Assembly: GCF_012317045.1 (NCBI RefSeq)
Contig: NZ_CP051154.1
Span: forward strand, 558,001 to 622,000
Length of the DNA stretch: 64,000 nucleotides
Origin: Leifsonia sp. PS1209
GTDB lineage: Bacteria; Actinomycetota; Actinomycetes; Actinomycetales; Microbacteriaceae
Direction: 5' to 3'
Below are positions 1 to 7,944 of this stretch, piece after piece; position 1 is the first letter of the stretch, and each line of letters begins with the position of its first letter. The notes under the pieces are model-generated. The model did no database searches and had not been told where the DNA came from. It worked only from the letters and a program-made list of their open reading frames with translations. The translations under genes were made by a program, and so were the position numbers.

Positions 1-1
1 C

Positions 2-421
2 ATCGCCGACGCGCGGCTCGCCTTCGACACCGGCGACGTCCCGGTCGCCGCGCTGGTCGTCGACGAGCAGGGTGAGGTCATCGGGACCGGCCGCAACGAG
101 CGCGAGCTGCACAACGACCCGACCGCCCACGCGGAGGTGCTCGCGCTGCGCGAGGCAGCAGCATCCCGGGACGACTGGCACCTGGAGGGATGCACGCTCG
201 TCGTCACCCTCGAACCGTGCGTGATGTGCGCGGGCGCCGTGCTGGCCGCCCGGGTGCCGCGCGTGGTGTTCGGCGCCTGGGACGAGAAGGCTGGGGCGGC
301 GGGGTCGGTGTACGACGTGCTGCGCGACCGCAGGCTGAATCACCGGGTCGAGGTGTACGCGGGCGTGCTGGCCGAGGACTGCGCCGACCTGCTGCTGGAC
401 TTCTTCCGCGCGAAGCGCTGA
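2..421 (+). CDS. tadA: tRNA-specific adenosine deaminase TadA (5' end missing)
   Basis: Zinc-dependent deaminase that converts adenosine-34 to inosine in the anticodon of tRNA-Arg(ACG), allowing wobble decoding of arginine codons. The frame is open from the first bases of the window, so the N-terminus lies outside. The visible 139 residues carry the zinc and proton-shuttle motif HAEV followed by the second zinc motif PCVMCAGA, which is the diagnostic TadA pair, then the RVVFGAWDEKAGAAGS segment typical of bacterial TadA. Roughly the first 10-15 residues are missing. It converges on the amidotransferase gene with a 45-nt gap. Confidence 0.93.
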   Translation: MADARLAFDTGDVPVAALVVDEQGEVIGTGRNERELHNDPTAHAEVLALREAAASRDDWHLEGCTLVVTLEPCVMCAGAVLAARVPRVVFGAWDEKAGAAGSVYDVLRDRRLNHRVEVYAGVLAEDCADLLLDFFRAKR

Positions 422-466
422 GGGCGCGGCGGCGGCGCGCGCGGCACGGACGCAGCCGGCGGCGCG

Positions 467-1165
467 CTACGGCAGCTGCGCCAGCCACTCCGAGAACGCG
501 GCACGGGATGCGGCCTGCATCGCCGCCGAGTACTGCTCGCGGTCGCGGCGCATGGCGTCGGGGTCGATCGCATGCTCGTCCAGCTCGTTGTACCCGTCGG
601 ACACCCAGCGCTCGTGCATCTCGTCGGTCACTTCCGGGTGGAACTGCACGGCGAGGGCGAAGTCCCCGATGGCGAACGCCTCGTTGGAGTAGTCGCTCGA
701 GGATGCCAGCAGCGTCGCGCGCTCCGGCAGGTCGAACGTGTCGCCGTGCCACTCCACGACGGGGACGCCGTCGAAGTGCCTGATCGGCGACTCCGCTCCC
801 GCCGCCGTCGGCTCGACCCTGCGGAAGCCGATCTGCATCGTGCCGCCCTTGTAGACACGCTCGCCGAGGGCGCCGGCCATGAGCTGCGCGCCGAGGCACA
901 CCCCGAGCGTCGGGAGCTCGGTGTCGAGTCTCTGCCTGATGAGGGCCTGCTCGTGCGCCAGGTGCGGGAACTCGCGCGTTTGGTATGCGCCCATCTCTCC
1001 GCCGAGGATGACGAGGAGGTCGGCCGTCTCCGCATCCACTGCCGTCAGATCCTCGGTCGTCGCGTCGACCACGCTGACCTCGTAGCCGTGCTCGGCCAGG
1101 ACCGGCCCGATGTTGCCGAGGTGGATGGTGGGGTCGTGCTGCAGCACGACGGCGCGGCGGGTCAC
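467..1165 (-). CDS. class I glutamine amidotransferase-like protein
   Basis: A 232-residue stand-alone class I glutamine amidotransferase fold, of the GMP-synthase-like type found in actinobacteria. The nucleophile elbow GVCLGAQ puts Cys at about residue 90, and FHPE supplies the His/Glu pair at about 176 and 178, so the catalytic triad is complete. No synthetase domain is attached, so the acceptor substrate is unknown; gamma-glutamyl peptide or amine hydrolysis is possible. I chose the GTG start at 1165 because it overlaps the stop codon of the upstream transporter gene as GTGA, implying translational coupling. A longer reading frame upstream exists but runs into the transporter gene. Confidence 0.85.
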   Translation of the reverse strand: MTRRAVVLQHDPTIHLGNIGPVLAEHGYEVSVVDATTEDLTAVDAETADLLVILGGEMGAYQTREFPHLAHEQALIRQRLDTELPTLGVCLGAQLMAGALGERVYKGGTMQIGFRRVEPTAAGAESPIRHFDGVPVVEWHGDTFDLPERATLLASSSDYSNEAFAIGDFALAVQFHPEVTDEMHERWVSDGYNELDEHAIDPDAMRRDREQYSAAMQAASRAAFSEWLAQLP

Positions 1166-2124
1166 TCGAGGCCCTTGATGACGATGGCGTCCGTGGCCGG
1201 GTGCTTCTCGTTGGGGTCGATCCACACATCCGGTTCGATGTAGATGACGCGCGCGGACGGCACGGCGGCACGGATGCGGCGCTCGACGCTGTCGATGGCC
1301 GCAGCGACCTCGGAGAGCCTGCGCTCGCCGTAGATCGCGAGCTTCACGCCCACCAGCAGCTCGTCCGGCCCGAGGTACAGCGTCTTCATGTGGATGATGC
1401 GCTCGGCCTCGTCGCCGTCGAGGATCGCCTTCTCGATGGCCGCGACGTCTTCGTCGCTCGCGCCCTCGCCCACCAGCAGGCTCTTCGTCTCCATGCCCAG
1501 GATGACGGCCACGGTGATCAGCAGCGCGCCGATGAGGAGCGTGCCGATCGCATCCCACACCCCGTTGTGCGTGATGATCGTGAGGCCGACGCCCAGCAGC
1601 GCGAACACCAGACCGGTGAGCGCCGCGACGTCTTCGAGCAGCACGACCGGCAGCTCGGGGGCCTTGGCGCGGCGGATGAACTGCGGCCACGACATGCTCT
1701 TCTTGTGCGGGCGGGACTCGTGCACCGCCGTGCGGAGCGAGAACGACTCCAGGCCGATCGCGATGACCAGCACCAGCAGCGGAAGCCACCAGTTCTCGAG
1801 TGGATGCGGGTGCGTCAGCTTCTCGATGCCCTCGTACAGGGAGAACACGCCACCGACGGAGAACAGGATGATCGAGACGACGAACGCGTAGACGTAGCGC
1901 TCGCGGCCGTAGCCGAAGGGATGCTCCTTGTCCGCCTTCTTCTTCGCCTGGCGTCCGCCGAGCAGCAGGAGCAGCTGATTACCGGAGTCCGCTACCGAGT
2001 GGACGCCCTCCGCGAGCATCGACGACGAGCCGGAGAAGGCCCACGCGATGAACTTCGTGATGGCGATCCCGAGGTTGGCGGCGAAGGCCGCGACGATTGC
2101 CCTGGTTCCACCCGATGCGCTCAT
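1162..2124 (-). CDS. cation diffusion facilitator family transporter
   Basis: A 320-residue membrane protein of the CDF family, which exports divalent metals (Zn, Fe, Mn, Co) in exchange for protons. The second helix carries the metal-site motif HSVAD (His42, Asp46) in the context AEGVHSVADSGN, and a second acidic pair is in the LLEDVAALTG helix. The C-terminal cytoplasmic domain, with VERRIRAAVP and YIEPDVWID, fits the ferredoxin-like dimerisation domain. The start ATG lies 6 nt beyond a TAGGAT -10 hexamer on the minus strand, so the mRNA is probably leaderless. It is divergent from proC and translationally coupled to the downstream amidotransferase. The metal cannot be assigned from sequence. 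Confidence 0.88.
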   Translation of the reverse strand: MSASGGTRAIVAAFAANLGIAITKFIAWAFSGSSSMLAEGVHSVADSGNQLLLLLGGRQAKKKADKEHPFGYGRERYVYAFVVSIILFSVGGVFSLYEGIEKLTHPHPLENWWLPLLVLVIAIGLESFSLRTAVHESRPHKKSMSWPQFIRRAKAPELPVVLLEDVAALTGLVFALLGVGLTIITHNGVWDAIGTLLIGALLITVAVILGMETKSLLVGEGASDEDVAAIEKAILDGDEAERIIHMKTLYLGPDELLVGVKLAIYGERRLSEVAAAIDSVERRIRAAVPSARVIYIEPDVWIDPNEKHPATDAIVIKGLE

Positions 2125-2130
2125 GGCAAC

Positions 2131-2140
2131 ATCCTAGGAT
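2131..2140. promoter_or_regulatory. symmetrical bidirectional -10 element
   Basis: The 10-bp perfect palindrome ATCCTAGGAT contains a TAGGAT hexamer on each strand (2135-2140 on plus, 2136-2131 on minus). The minus-strand copy ends 6 nt before the CDF transporter ATG, and the plus-strand copy ends 7 nt before the proC ATG at 2148. This is the spacing seen for other probable leaderless genes in the window. The two promoters therefore share their -10 core bases and should compete for RNA polymerase. Confidence 0.65.
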
Positions 2141-2147
2141 GGCGAGC

Positions 2148-2996
2148 ATGACCGACACGCAGAACGTCACGCTCCCGACGATCGCCATGCTCGGAGCAGG
2201 CGCCATGGGCCGCGCCATCCTCAGCGGCCTCCTCGCGCCCGGTGTCACCGTCCAGGGCGGCATCCGGGTGACCAACCGCTCGGCGGCGCGCGCCGCGGAA
2301 CTCTCCGGCACAGCAGGGGTGACCGCGTACGCCACCGAGACGAAGGCCGACGCGAACCGCCTCGCCGTGGACGGCGCCGAAATCGTCATCGTGGCCGTGA
2401 AACCGGCGATGGTGCCGGACCTGCTGCGCGAGATCGGCGCATCCCTCACCCCCGGCGCCGTGGTCGTGAGCGTCGCGGCCGGTGTGACGACGGCGACGTT
2501 CGAGTCTCTGCTGCCGCAGACCGTGACCGTGGTGCGGTCGATGCCGAACACCCCAGCGGTGGTCGGCAAGGCGGTCACCGGCATCAGCGGAGGCAACCGC
2601 ACGCGACCGGACGACCTCGCGCTGGTGCGCACGCTCTTCGAGACGGTGGGCGAGGTGGTCGAGGTCCCCGAGTCCCAGCTGGATGCGCTCGGCACCATCT
2701 CCGGTTCCGGCCCCGCATACGTGTTCTTCCTGATCGAGCAGCTGACCGCCGCCGCCGTCGCCAAAGGCTTCACACCCGAGCAGGCGGCGACCCTGGTCAA
2801 CGGCACCTTCCTCGGCGCCTCCGAGCTCCTCGTCTCCTCCGGCGAGGACCCCGCAGAGCTCCGCCGCCGCGTCACGAGCCCGGGCGGCACGACAGAGCGC
2901 GCCATCGCCGTCCTCGCCGACGCCGACCTTGCCTCCCTCTTCACGCGCGCCACCGACGCCGCCCTCGCCCGCTCCCGCGAGCTCGCCGCCTCCTGA
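2148..2996 (+). CDS. proC: pyrroline-5-carboxylate reductase
   Basis: Cytoplasmic enzyme of the last step of proline synthesis, reducing 1-pyrroline-5-carboxylate to L-proline with NAD(P)H. The 282-residue product begins with a Rossmann fold (MLGAGAMGRAI) and contains SMPNTPAVVGKAVTGI and, near the C-terminus, the P5CR signature region SPGGTTERAIAVL. I prefer the ATG at 2148 (MTDTQ) because it is 7 nt from the TAGGAT hexamer, consistent with a leaderless transcript; an in-frame ATG at 2139 overlaps that hexamer. The gene ends just before a palindromic element that separates it from the convergent DUF559 gene. Confidence 0.95.
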   Translation: MTDTQNVTLPTIAMLGAGAMGRAILSGLLAPGVTVQGGIRVTNRSAARAAELSGTAGVTAYATETKADANRLAVDGAEIVIVAVKPAMVPDLLREIGASLTPGAVVVSVAAGVTTATFESLLPQTVTVVRSMPNTPAVVGKAVTGISGGNRTRPDDLALVRTLFETVGEVVEVPESQLDALGTISGSGPAYVFFLIEQLTAAAVAKGFTPEQAATLVNGTFLGASELLVSSGEDPAELRRRVTSPGGTTERAIAVLADADLASLFTRATDAALARSRELAAS

Positions 2997-3011
2997 CCTG
3001 CGGCCGCAGCC

Positions 3012-3073
3012 ATCGAGCCGGGACTTATGCACGCGACACGCCGGGCGCGGGCGTGCATAAGTCCCGGCTCGAT
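3012..3073 (-). repeat. palindromic intergenic element, copy 1
   Basis: Perfect 23-bp inverted repeat (arms 3012-3034 and 3051-3073) around a 16-nt loop. The core of each arm reads ATCGAGCCGGGACTTATGCA or its complement. The loop, read on the minus strand, contains the string GTGTCGCGTGCA shared with copies 2 and 3, which gives the element an orientation. It lies between the convergent ends of proC and the DUF559 gene, and the last 15 codons of the DUF559 gene fall inside it. No U-run follows on either strand, so a classical intrinsic terminator is not obvious. Confidence 0.85.
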
Positions 3074-4020
3074 CGCTTGAGAGCCGCGCGGATGAGGGGG
3101 ACGGCGCGGGGGACCGGCCCAGCGAGGTCGGCAGCCGTGATGAAGACGGTGTTCCAGCCGATGGATGCGAGACGCTCGCGCCGGTGGATGTCTGCCCGGT
3201 AGAGGTCGGCGTCCGTACGGTGATGGTCGCCGAGGTACTCGATGGCCGTCCGCGCCTCCGGATACGCGAGGTCGACCATCGCGACAAGTCGGCCGCCGTG
3301 GGTCACGCGGAAGTTGAGCTCCGGCTCCGGAAGTGCAGCGCGGACCAGCGCGACTCGCAGGACGGACTCCTGCGGCGACAGAGAGCCGTAGCGGACCAGC
3401 TCGACAGCGACGCGGAGCGAATGCACGCCGCGCCGCCGCCCGTGGTGCCGAACAGCCCTTTCCAACTCGGCGCGCCCCAGCGGGCTGGGTCGACCGGAAT
3501 ACGGCTCGTCGCCCGTGATCAGGAAATCACCGATCGCGACGAGCTCCGCCACATCGAGCCGCCCCGAAAGCTGAGCCCAGGTGTCTTCGGGGGAGACGCA
3601 CGCCAGATCGTCGACAGTCACGACGCGATGGCCGGAACTCTTCAACTCGTGTGGAACAACCCCGTTCATCCGTGGTGGCCAGTGAGGTGCGAACACGGCG
3701 ACGTGCACGCGACTCGGGTGATGGCGATACGGCAGCGGCATCCGGTGGATCAGTGCCGCGGACTCGTGACTGAAGTAGTGGCCGTGCCGCTGCTGCGCCG
3801 CATAGGCCCGGCACTTCTCGATGTGGTCGTCGGGGTCGGCATCCACTGTCCGGACCCCGCGGAACGGCCGCTGGAGATCAGGATGGTCTACCCGGCGCCG
3901 ACTGTATCCTGCCGCTCTGGCCCTCGCGTACGTGAACCCCGCTGCGTCGAGTTCTCCGCCGAGTTCCGCTGTTTCGCCTAGTCCCGCTGTTCTGGCTGTT
4001 CGGTCTGTTCCGCGTTCCAT
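3025..4020 (-). CDS. DUF559 endonuclease-domain protein
   Basis: A 331-residue protein of a type common in Microbacteriaceae: an N-terminal region resembling AbiEi-like antitoxin/HTH proteins and a C-terminal DUF559 domain of the Vsr-like PD-(D/E)XK nuclease fold. The nuclease signature is visible as MVDLAYPEARTAIEYLGDHH, with Asp250 and Glu261 in the expected spacing, so it may be catalytically competent. I chose the ATG at 4020, preceded by a G-rich stretch; an upstream in-frame start would lie inside the neighbouring palindromic repeat. The C-terminal tail is encoded within palindromic element copy 1, and copy 2 lies about 50 nt upstream of the start, so the gene is bracketed by the repeats. 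The biological role is unknown. Confidence 0.7.
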   Translation of the reverse strand: MERGTDRTARTAGLGETAELGGELDAAGFTYARARAAGYSRRRVDHPDLQRPFRGVRTVDADPDDHIEKCRAYAAQQRHGHYFSHESAALIHRMPLPYRHHPSRVHVAVFAPHWPPRMNGVVPHELKSSGHRVVTVDDLACVSPEDTWAQLSGRLDVAELVAIGDFLITGDEPYSGRPSPLGRAELERAVRHHGRRRGVHSLRVAVELVRYGSLSPQESVLRVALVRAALPEPELNFRVTHGGRLVAMVDLAYPEARTAIEYLGDHHRTDADLYRADIHRRERLASIGWNTVFITAADLAGPVPRAVPLIRAALKRSSRDLCTPAPGVSRA

Positions 4021-4070
4021 CCCCCCACTTTGCCGACGCTTCGGCCCCCACCTGAGGTTGTCCACAACCC

Positions 4071-4140
4071 AGCCATCGAGCCGGGACTTATGCACACCTA
4101 GCGCCGGTGTGTCGCGTACACAAATCCCGGCTCGATGGCT
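4071..4140 (+). repeat. palindromic intergenic element, copy 2
   Basis: Inverted repeat with 25-nt arms (4071-4095 and 4116-4140). The left arm begins AGCCATCGAGCCGGGACTTA. Three arm positions mismatch, all by transitions, which become G-U pairs in a minus-strand transcript. The loop contains GTGTGTCGCGTACA, matching the conserved loop string of the other copies. It lies downstream of the potassium-system gene ending at 4210 and upstream of the DUF559 gene. Confidence 0.8.
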
Positions 4141-4209
4141 TCGGCACCGGAGCCGAGCAGGGCCGAGCGGCGCGGGGTTGGGGCGGAGGGGCGAGGGGCG
4201 CGGCGCCGG

Positions 4210-4881
4210 TCAGGAGTCGAGGGCGGCGAAGCGCTCGATGTCGGAGGAGGAGCCGGAGACGATGATGAGGTCGTGGTTGGAGACCACGGTGTCCGCCGTC
4301 GCGTAGGTGAACGGCTTGCCGGGGCTCTTCACGCCGACGACGGTGATGTGGTACTTCGTGCGCACGCCGGACTCGGTGAGGTTGATGCCGCGGATCGGCT
4401 TCGGCGGGTACATCTTGACCAGGGCGAAGTCGTCGTCGAATTCGATGAAGTCGAGCATCCGGCCGGAGACCAGGTGGGCGACGCGCTCGCCGGCCTCCGC
4501 CTCCGGGTAGATGACGTGGTTGGCGCCGATGCGTTCCAGGATCTTGCCGTGCGACTGCGAGATGGCTTTGGCCCAGATCTGCGGCACCTTGAGGTCGACC
4601 AGGTTGGCGGTGATGAGCACGCTCGCCTCGATCGACGAGCCCACAGCGACGACCGCGATGGAGAAATCCTCCGCCCCGATCTGGCGCAGCGTCTCGATCG
4701 AGCGGGCGTCGGCCTGCACCGTGTGCGTCACCCTGTCCGCCCACTTCTGCACCAGCCCGGCGTCCGTGTCGATGGCGAGCACCTCGCGGTCCAGCCGGTC
4801 GAGCTCTCCCGCCGTCGCTGCGCCGAAGCGGCCGAGCCCGATCACCAGGACGGGAGCGTTGTGCTTGATCCGGTCAACCAA
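4210..4881 (-). CDS. ktrA: TrkA/KtrA-type potassium uptake regulatory subunit (RCK protein)
   Basis: A 223-residue cytoplasmic gating subunit that forms rings beneath the K+ translocating subunit and senses nucleotides. The N-terminal RCK_N domain has the Rossmann motif VIGLGRFG at residues 12-19 and an acidic residue ending beta-2 (AIDTD). The C-terminal TrkA_C domain follows from about residue 140. A single RCK unit of this length matches KtrA rather than the double-length TrkA. It overlaps the 3' end of the membrane subunit gene by 8 nt, so the two are an operon. Palindromic element copy 2 lies downstream. Confidence 0.88.
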   Translation of the reverse strand: MVDRIKHNAPVLVIGLGRFGAATAGELDRLDREVLAIDTDAGLVQKWADRVTHTVQADARSIETLRQIGAEDFSIAVVAVGSSIEASVLITANLVDLKVPQIWAKAISQSHGKILERIGANHVIYPEAEAGERVAHLVSGRMLDFIEFDDDFALVKMYPPKPIRGINLTESGVRTKYHITVVGVKSPGKPFTYATADTVVSNHDLIIVSGSSSDIERFAALDS

Positions 4882-6310
4882 CGAGCGGCCTCTCCTCAGG
4901 GTTCTGGTACAGCTGCTTGCGCTGGCTCTGGGCGAGCGCCGCGGCGAGTGTCACTGTACCAACGCGCCCGCAGAACATCGTGGCCGCCATCACGTACACT
5001 CCCGCATCCGGCAGCTTTTCCGTCAGGCCGGTCGACAGGCCGCATGTGGCGAACGCGGAGATCACGTCGAACAGCACGTGGTCGAGCGGCGCCTTGGTGA
5101 TCTGCAGGATCAGGATGCTCGACACCGCCACGATCGTGGCACCCCACAGCGCCACAGCCACCGACAGCCGCAGCACGTCGATCGGGATGCGGCGACGGAA
5201 CGCATCCATCGACTCCACCCCGCGCGCCTCCGCGAACGCCGCGAGGAACAGCACCGCGAGGGTCGTCACTTTGATGCCGCCGGCCGTGGATGCGGACCCG
5301 CCGCCGATGAACATCAGCATGTCGGTCACCAGCAGGCTCGAGCCGTGCAGGTCGTCGATCGGCACCGTGGAGAACCCGCCCGACCTGGCCATCGTCGACA
5401 GGAACAGCGACTGGAAGACGGTGTGGCCGGCATCCAGGTGGCCGAACGTCTTCGGGTTGTCCGCCTCGAGGACGATGTAGAGCACGGCGCCGGCGACCAG
5501 CAGGATGACCGAGGTCACCAGGGTCAGCTTCACGTGGATGGACCAGCGGCGGCGACGCTTGCGCAGGTTCGTCGCGATGGCGAGGATCACCGGGAAGCCG
5601 ATCGCCCCGAGGAAGACGCCGATCATCAGCGCGCCGAGGAACCAGAAGTCCTCGGCGAACGGCGCGAGACCTTCCGCGTTCGGCGTGAACCCGGTGTTCG
5701 TGAACGCCATCGCCGCGTAGTAGATGCTCTCCCAGAGCGCTGTACCGAACGGGATCCCGGCGATCAGCATCCTGGGCAGGAGCAGCAACCCGACGACGCC
5801 CTCGATCACCACCATGCTGAGGGCCACCGTGATGAGCAGCTTGCCCACCTCGCCCAGCCGCACGGCCTGTCCTTCTGCCACCGGGCCGGCGTGGATGCGC
5901 AGCGGGTTGCTGTCGCTCGCGGCCATCAGCTTGGCGCGCAGCCCCAGCTTGCGCGAGACCACCAGGCCCAGGATGCTCGCCATCGTCAGCACGCCGACCG
6001 CGCCGATCTGCACGCCGAAGAACACCAGCAGGTGGCCGAAGACGCTCCAGTGCGTCGCCATGTCCACGGTGGAGAGGCCGGTCACGCAGATGACGCTGAC
6101 CGCGGTGAAGAGCGCGTCGGCGAGCGGGGTGGTCGACCGGGCTGTGGTGGCGATCGGCAGCGAGAAGAGCAGCGTGAAGACCAGGATCAACAGGGTGAAG
6201 ACGAGGATCGCGAACCGCGAAGGGCTCCTGCTCGCGAAACCGTTGATGCCGTCGCGCATCCGACCGGCCGGCGTCAGGCTCATCCGCCCGGACGTCTGTG
6301 TCGCTCGCAT
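4874..6310 (-). CDS. ktrB: TrkH/KtrB-type potassium transporter membrane subunit
   Basis: A 478-residue polytopic protein of the superfamily of K+ transporters with four pore-loop repeats. Pore segments with the selectivity Gly are recognisable in TAVSVICVTGLSTVD, AFTNTGFTPN, TMARSGGFSTV and SAFATCGLSTG. Hydrophobic stretches alternate along the whole protein. I chose the ATG at 6310 because GGGAGGA lies about 6 nt upstream and the frame beyond it shows no membrane or family features. It heads the ktrB-ktrA operon, divergent from the ArsR gene, with 65 nt for both promoters. Confidence 0.88.
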   Translation of the reverse strand: MRATQTSGRMSLTPAGRMRDGINGFASRSPSRFAILVFTLLILVFTLLFSLPIATTARSTTPLADALFTAVSVICVTGLSTVDMATHWSVFGHLLVFFGVQIGAVGVLTMASILGLVVSRKLGLRAKLMAASDSNPLRIHAGPVAEGQAVRLGEVGKLLITVALSMVVIEGVVGLLLLPRMLIAGIPFGTALWESIYYAAMAFTNTGFTPNAEGLAPFAEDFWFLGALMIGVFLGAIGFPVILAIATNLRKRRRRWSIHVKLTLVTSVILLVAGAVLYIVLEADNPKTFGHLDAGHTVFQSLFLSTMARSGGFSTVPIDDLHGSSLLVTDMLMFIGGGSASTAGGIKVTTLAVLFLAAFAEARGVESMDAFRRRIPIDVLRLSVAVALWGATIVAVSSILILQITKAPLDHVLFDVISAFATCGLSTGLTEKLPDAGVYVMAATMFCGRVGTVTLAAALAQSQRKQLYQNPEERPLVG

Positions 6311-6375
6311 GACCGTTCCTCCCGCCGACAGCTTGGGACATGGTACTCCGCTGGGCGAGTGACTAGCCTGGGGTG

Positions 6376-6804
6376 ATGGCCGACATCTTTGACGTGATCG
6401 CGGATGCGACGCGGCGCGACATCCTGCGAGTGCTTCTCGACCGCCATGCCGACGATGTCCATTCCTCCGGAGAGATATCGGTCTCCGAGATCGTGTCGAC
6501 ACTGGAATTGAGCCAGCCGACGGTCTCCAAGCACCTCAAGGTGCTGCGCGAGGCCGGGCTCGTCTCGGTTCGCGAGGAGGGTCAGCACCGCTACTACCGG
6601 CTGGATGCTGCACCCCTGGAGGCCGTCGAGGACTGGGTCATTCCGTTCACGGCATCCGATGTCGACCTCGCGGCGATCGAAGACCAGCTGGCCGACGAGA
6701 CGCGTGAGTTCGCGAGCACGGTCGGCAAGGTGCTCGCCGACACCGGCCACCGGGTGACCACCGCCGTGGAGCGCGTGACGCCCCGCAAATGGCGTCGCGA
6801 CTGA
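6376..6804 (+). CDS. ArsR-family winged-helix transcriptional regulator
   Basis: A 142-residue DNA-binding regulator. The N-terminal half is a typical ArsR/SmtB winged helix (DATRRDILRVLL, then the recognition helix LSQPTVSKHLKVLREAGLV and wing REEGQHRYYRL). I see no cysteine pair of the ArsR or SmtB metal sites, so the ligand is unknown. The C-terminal half is a helical extension ending in basic residues. The start codon is preceded at 6 nt by TAGCCT (6364-6369), suggesting a leaderless transcript; a GTG directly before the ATG is an alternative start. The gene is divergent from the potassium operon and precedes the BldC-like gene on the same strand. Confidence 0.85.
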   Translation: MADIFDVIADATRRDILRVLLDRHADDVHSSGEISVSEIVSTLELSQPTVSKHLKVLREAGLVSVREEGQHRYYRLDAAPLEAVEDWVIPFTASDVDLAAIEDQLADETREFASTVGKVLADTGHRVTTAVERVTPRKWRRD

Positions 6805-6908
6805 CCGCTGCACGACCTCCACTTGTCTGCGAGCCCCGGCGGGTTCTAGAGTTCGTGTCACCACTCGTGTCACACGAGTACCATGACAGCAGAAGAAGGA
6901 CTTGGCAG

Positions 6909-7103
6909 ATGGCACGCGATCTCTCGGATGTGCGCTTCCTGACGGTCGCCGAGGTGGCCGACATGATGCGCGTCTCCCGCATGACCGTGTACCGCCTCGT
7001 GCACTCGGGGGAACTCCCCGCCATCCGTTTCGGGCGCTCCTTCCGGGTGCCGGAATCGGCCGTAACACAGGCTCTTGAGAATCACGTCGCCGACACAGCG
7101 TGA
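6909..7103 (+). CDS. BldC-like helix-turn-helix protein
   Basis: A 64-residue MerR-like/excisionase-type DNA-binding protein: FLTVAEVADMMRVSRMTVYR forms the HTH, and SGELPAIRFGRSFRVPESAV the wing. It resembles the small actinobacterial BldC family, which binds direct repeats and controls development or metabolism. Length and motif order match the family along its whole length. The start ATG follows GAAGGA by about 9 nt. It sits directly upstream of the bS22 gene, an arrangement conserved in many actinobacteria. Confidence 0.85.
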   Translation: MARDLSDVRFLTVAEVADMMRVSRMTVYRLVHSGELPAIRFGRSFRVPESAVTQALENHVADTA

Positions 7104-7172
7104 CGTCGGGTAGACTGTTGGCTTGTGTCGCCGCGCATTCCGCGGCCAGCCCCCTAACTTTGTGAGGTCTAC

Positions 7173-7271
7173 GTGGGTTCCGTTATCAAAAAGCGTCGCA
7201 AGCGTATGGCGAAGAAGAAGCACCGCAAGCTTCTTCGCAAGACGCGCCACCAGCGTCGCAACAAGAAGTAG
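7173..7271 (+). CDS. small ribosomal protein bS22 (AURKAIP1/COX24-domain peptide)
   Basis: A 32-residue, extremely basic peptide starting with GTG: it opens GSVIKKRRKRMAKKKHRKL and ends in RHQRRNKK. It matches the small 30S-associated protein seen in mycobacterial ribosomes and annotated in actinobacteria as AURKAIP1/COX24-domain protein. It is short enough to be missed by automated gene calling. TGAGG lies a few bases upstream, TAGACT at about 7111-7117 may be the -10 box, and a strong intrinsic terminator follows. Confidence 0.9.
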   Translation: MGSVIKKRRKRMAKKKHRKLLRKTRHQRRNKK

Positions 7272-7290
7272 ACCTCGGTCTGCAGCTCAG

Positions 7291-7319
7291 GCGTCGGCCC
7301 CTCGGGACCGACGCTTTTT
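7291..7319 (+). terminator. intrinsic terminator after bS22
   Basis: Stem GCGTCGG (7291-7297) pairs with CCGACGC (7308-7314) around a CCCTCGGGA-type loop and is followed by TTTTT. It lies 20 nt after the bS22 stop codon. Confidence 0.88.
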
Positions 7320-7362
7320 GCTGCCCGGAGCCGGGCTGCCCGCATCCGGATAGGCTGGATGC

Positions 7363-7626
7363 GTGTCCAGCGTCTCCCTCACCCTGATCGGCAAGCCGGG
7401 GTGCCACCTCTGCGATGACGCCCGTGAGGTGATCGGCGCCGTGATCGGCGACCTGCCTCCCGGAGCACCGACCGTCGTGGTGGACGAGCGGAACATCCTG
7501 GAGGAGCCCGAGCTGCACGCGCAGTACGTCGAGGACATCCCCGTGGTGCTCGTCGATGGCAGGGTCCACACCTATTGGCGCGTCGATCCTGCGCGTCTCC
7601 GCACCGCACTCCTGGAGGTCCGATGA
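7363..7626 (+). CDS. glutaredoxin-family (DUF836-like) protein
   Basis: An 87-residue thioredoxin-fold protein with the redox motif CHLC near residue 16 in GKPGCHLCDDA and the cis-Pro region VEDIPVVLVDG. It probably acts as a small thiol-disulfide oxidoreductase; the partner is unknown. The start is GTG at 7363, exactly 6 nt after a TAGGCT -10 hexamer (7351-7356), so the mRNA is probably leaderless. The stop overlaps the start of the next gene as ATGA. Confidence 0.85.
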   Translation: MSSVSLTLIGKPGCHLCDDAREVIGAVIGDLPPGAPTVVVDERNILEEPELHAQYVEDIPVVLVDGRVHTYWRVDPARLRTALLEVR

Positions 7627-7922
7627 CCATTCGCCATGTCGTCTCGTGGAAGCTCGCCACCTCGGATGATTCCGAGCGCGCAGAGCAGGCCGCGGCCGTG
7701 AAGGCCGGCCTGGAGTCGCTGCCCGCGACCATCCCGGAGATCCTCGCGCTGGAAGTCGGGGTGAACGCGCTGAGCGCGGACAACTTCGACGTCGTGCTGA
7801 TCAGCGACTTCGCCGACGAGGATGCACTGCAGCGCTACGTCGACCACCCGGATCACCAGCGGGTCGCCGCGTTCATCCGGTCGGTGGTCGGCGGTCGTTC
7901 CGCCGTCGACTTCCTCGTCTGA
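7623..7922 (+). CDS. Dabb-domain (stress-responsive alpha/beta barrel) protein
   Basis: A 99-residue ferredoxin-like dimeric barrel protein. It begins with MTIRHVVSWKL, has the internal pattern LEVGVNALSADNFDVVLISDF and ends with the YVDHPDHQRVAAFI segment typical of Dabb proteins. The function of bacterial members is generally unknown. The start ATG overlaps the preceding stop, indicating coupled translation. Palindromic element copy 3 begins 23 nt downstream. Confidence 0.85.
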   Translation: MTIRHVVSWKLATSDDSERAEQAAAVKAGLESLPATIPEILALEVGVNALSADNFDVVLISDFADEDALQRYVDHPDHQRVAAFIRSVVGGRSAVDFLV

Positions 7923-7944
7923 CCCCTGGCCTCGGCCGAAACAC

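Noticed and set aside
3025..4095. Start of the DUF559 protein at 4095 inside palindromic element copy 2
   Set aside because: The extra 25 residues are encoded by the repeat and its flank, while the ATG at 4020 has a G-rich upstream region and a sensible N-terminus.
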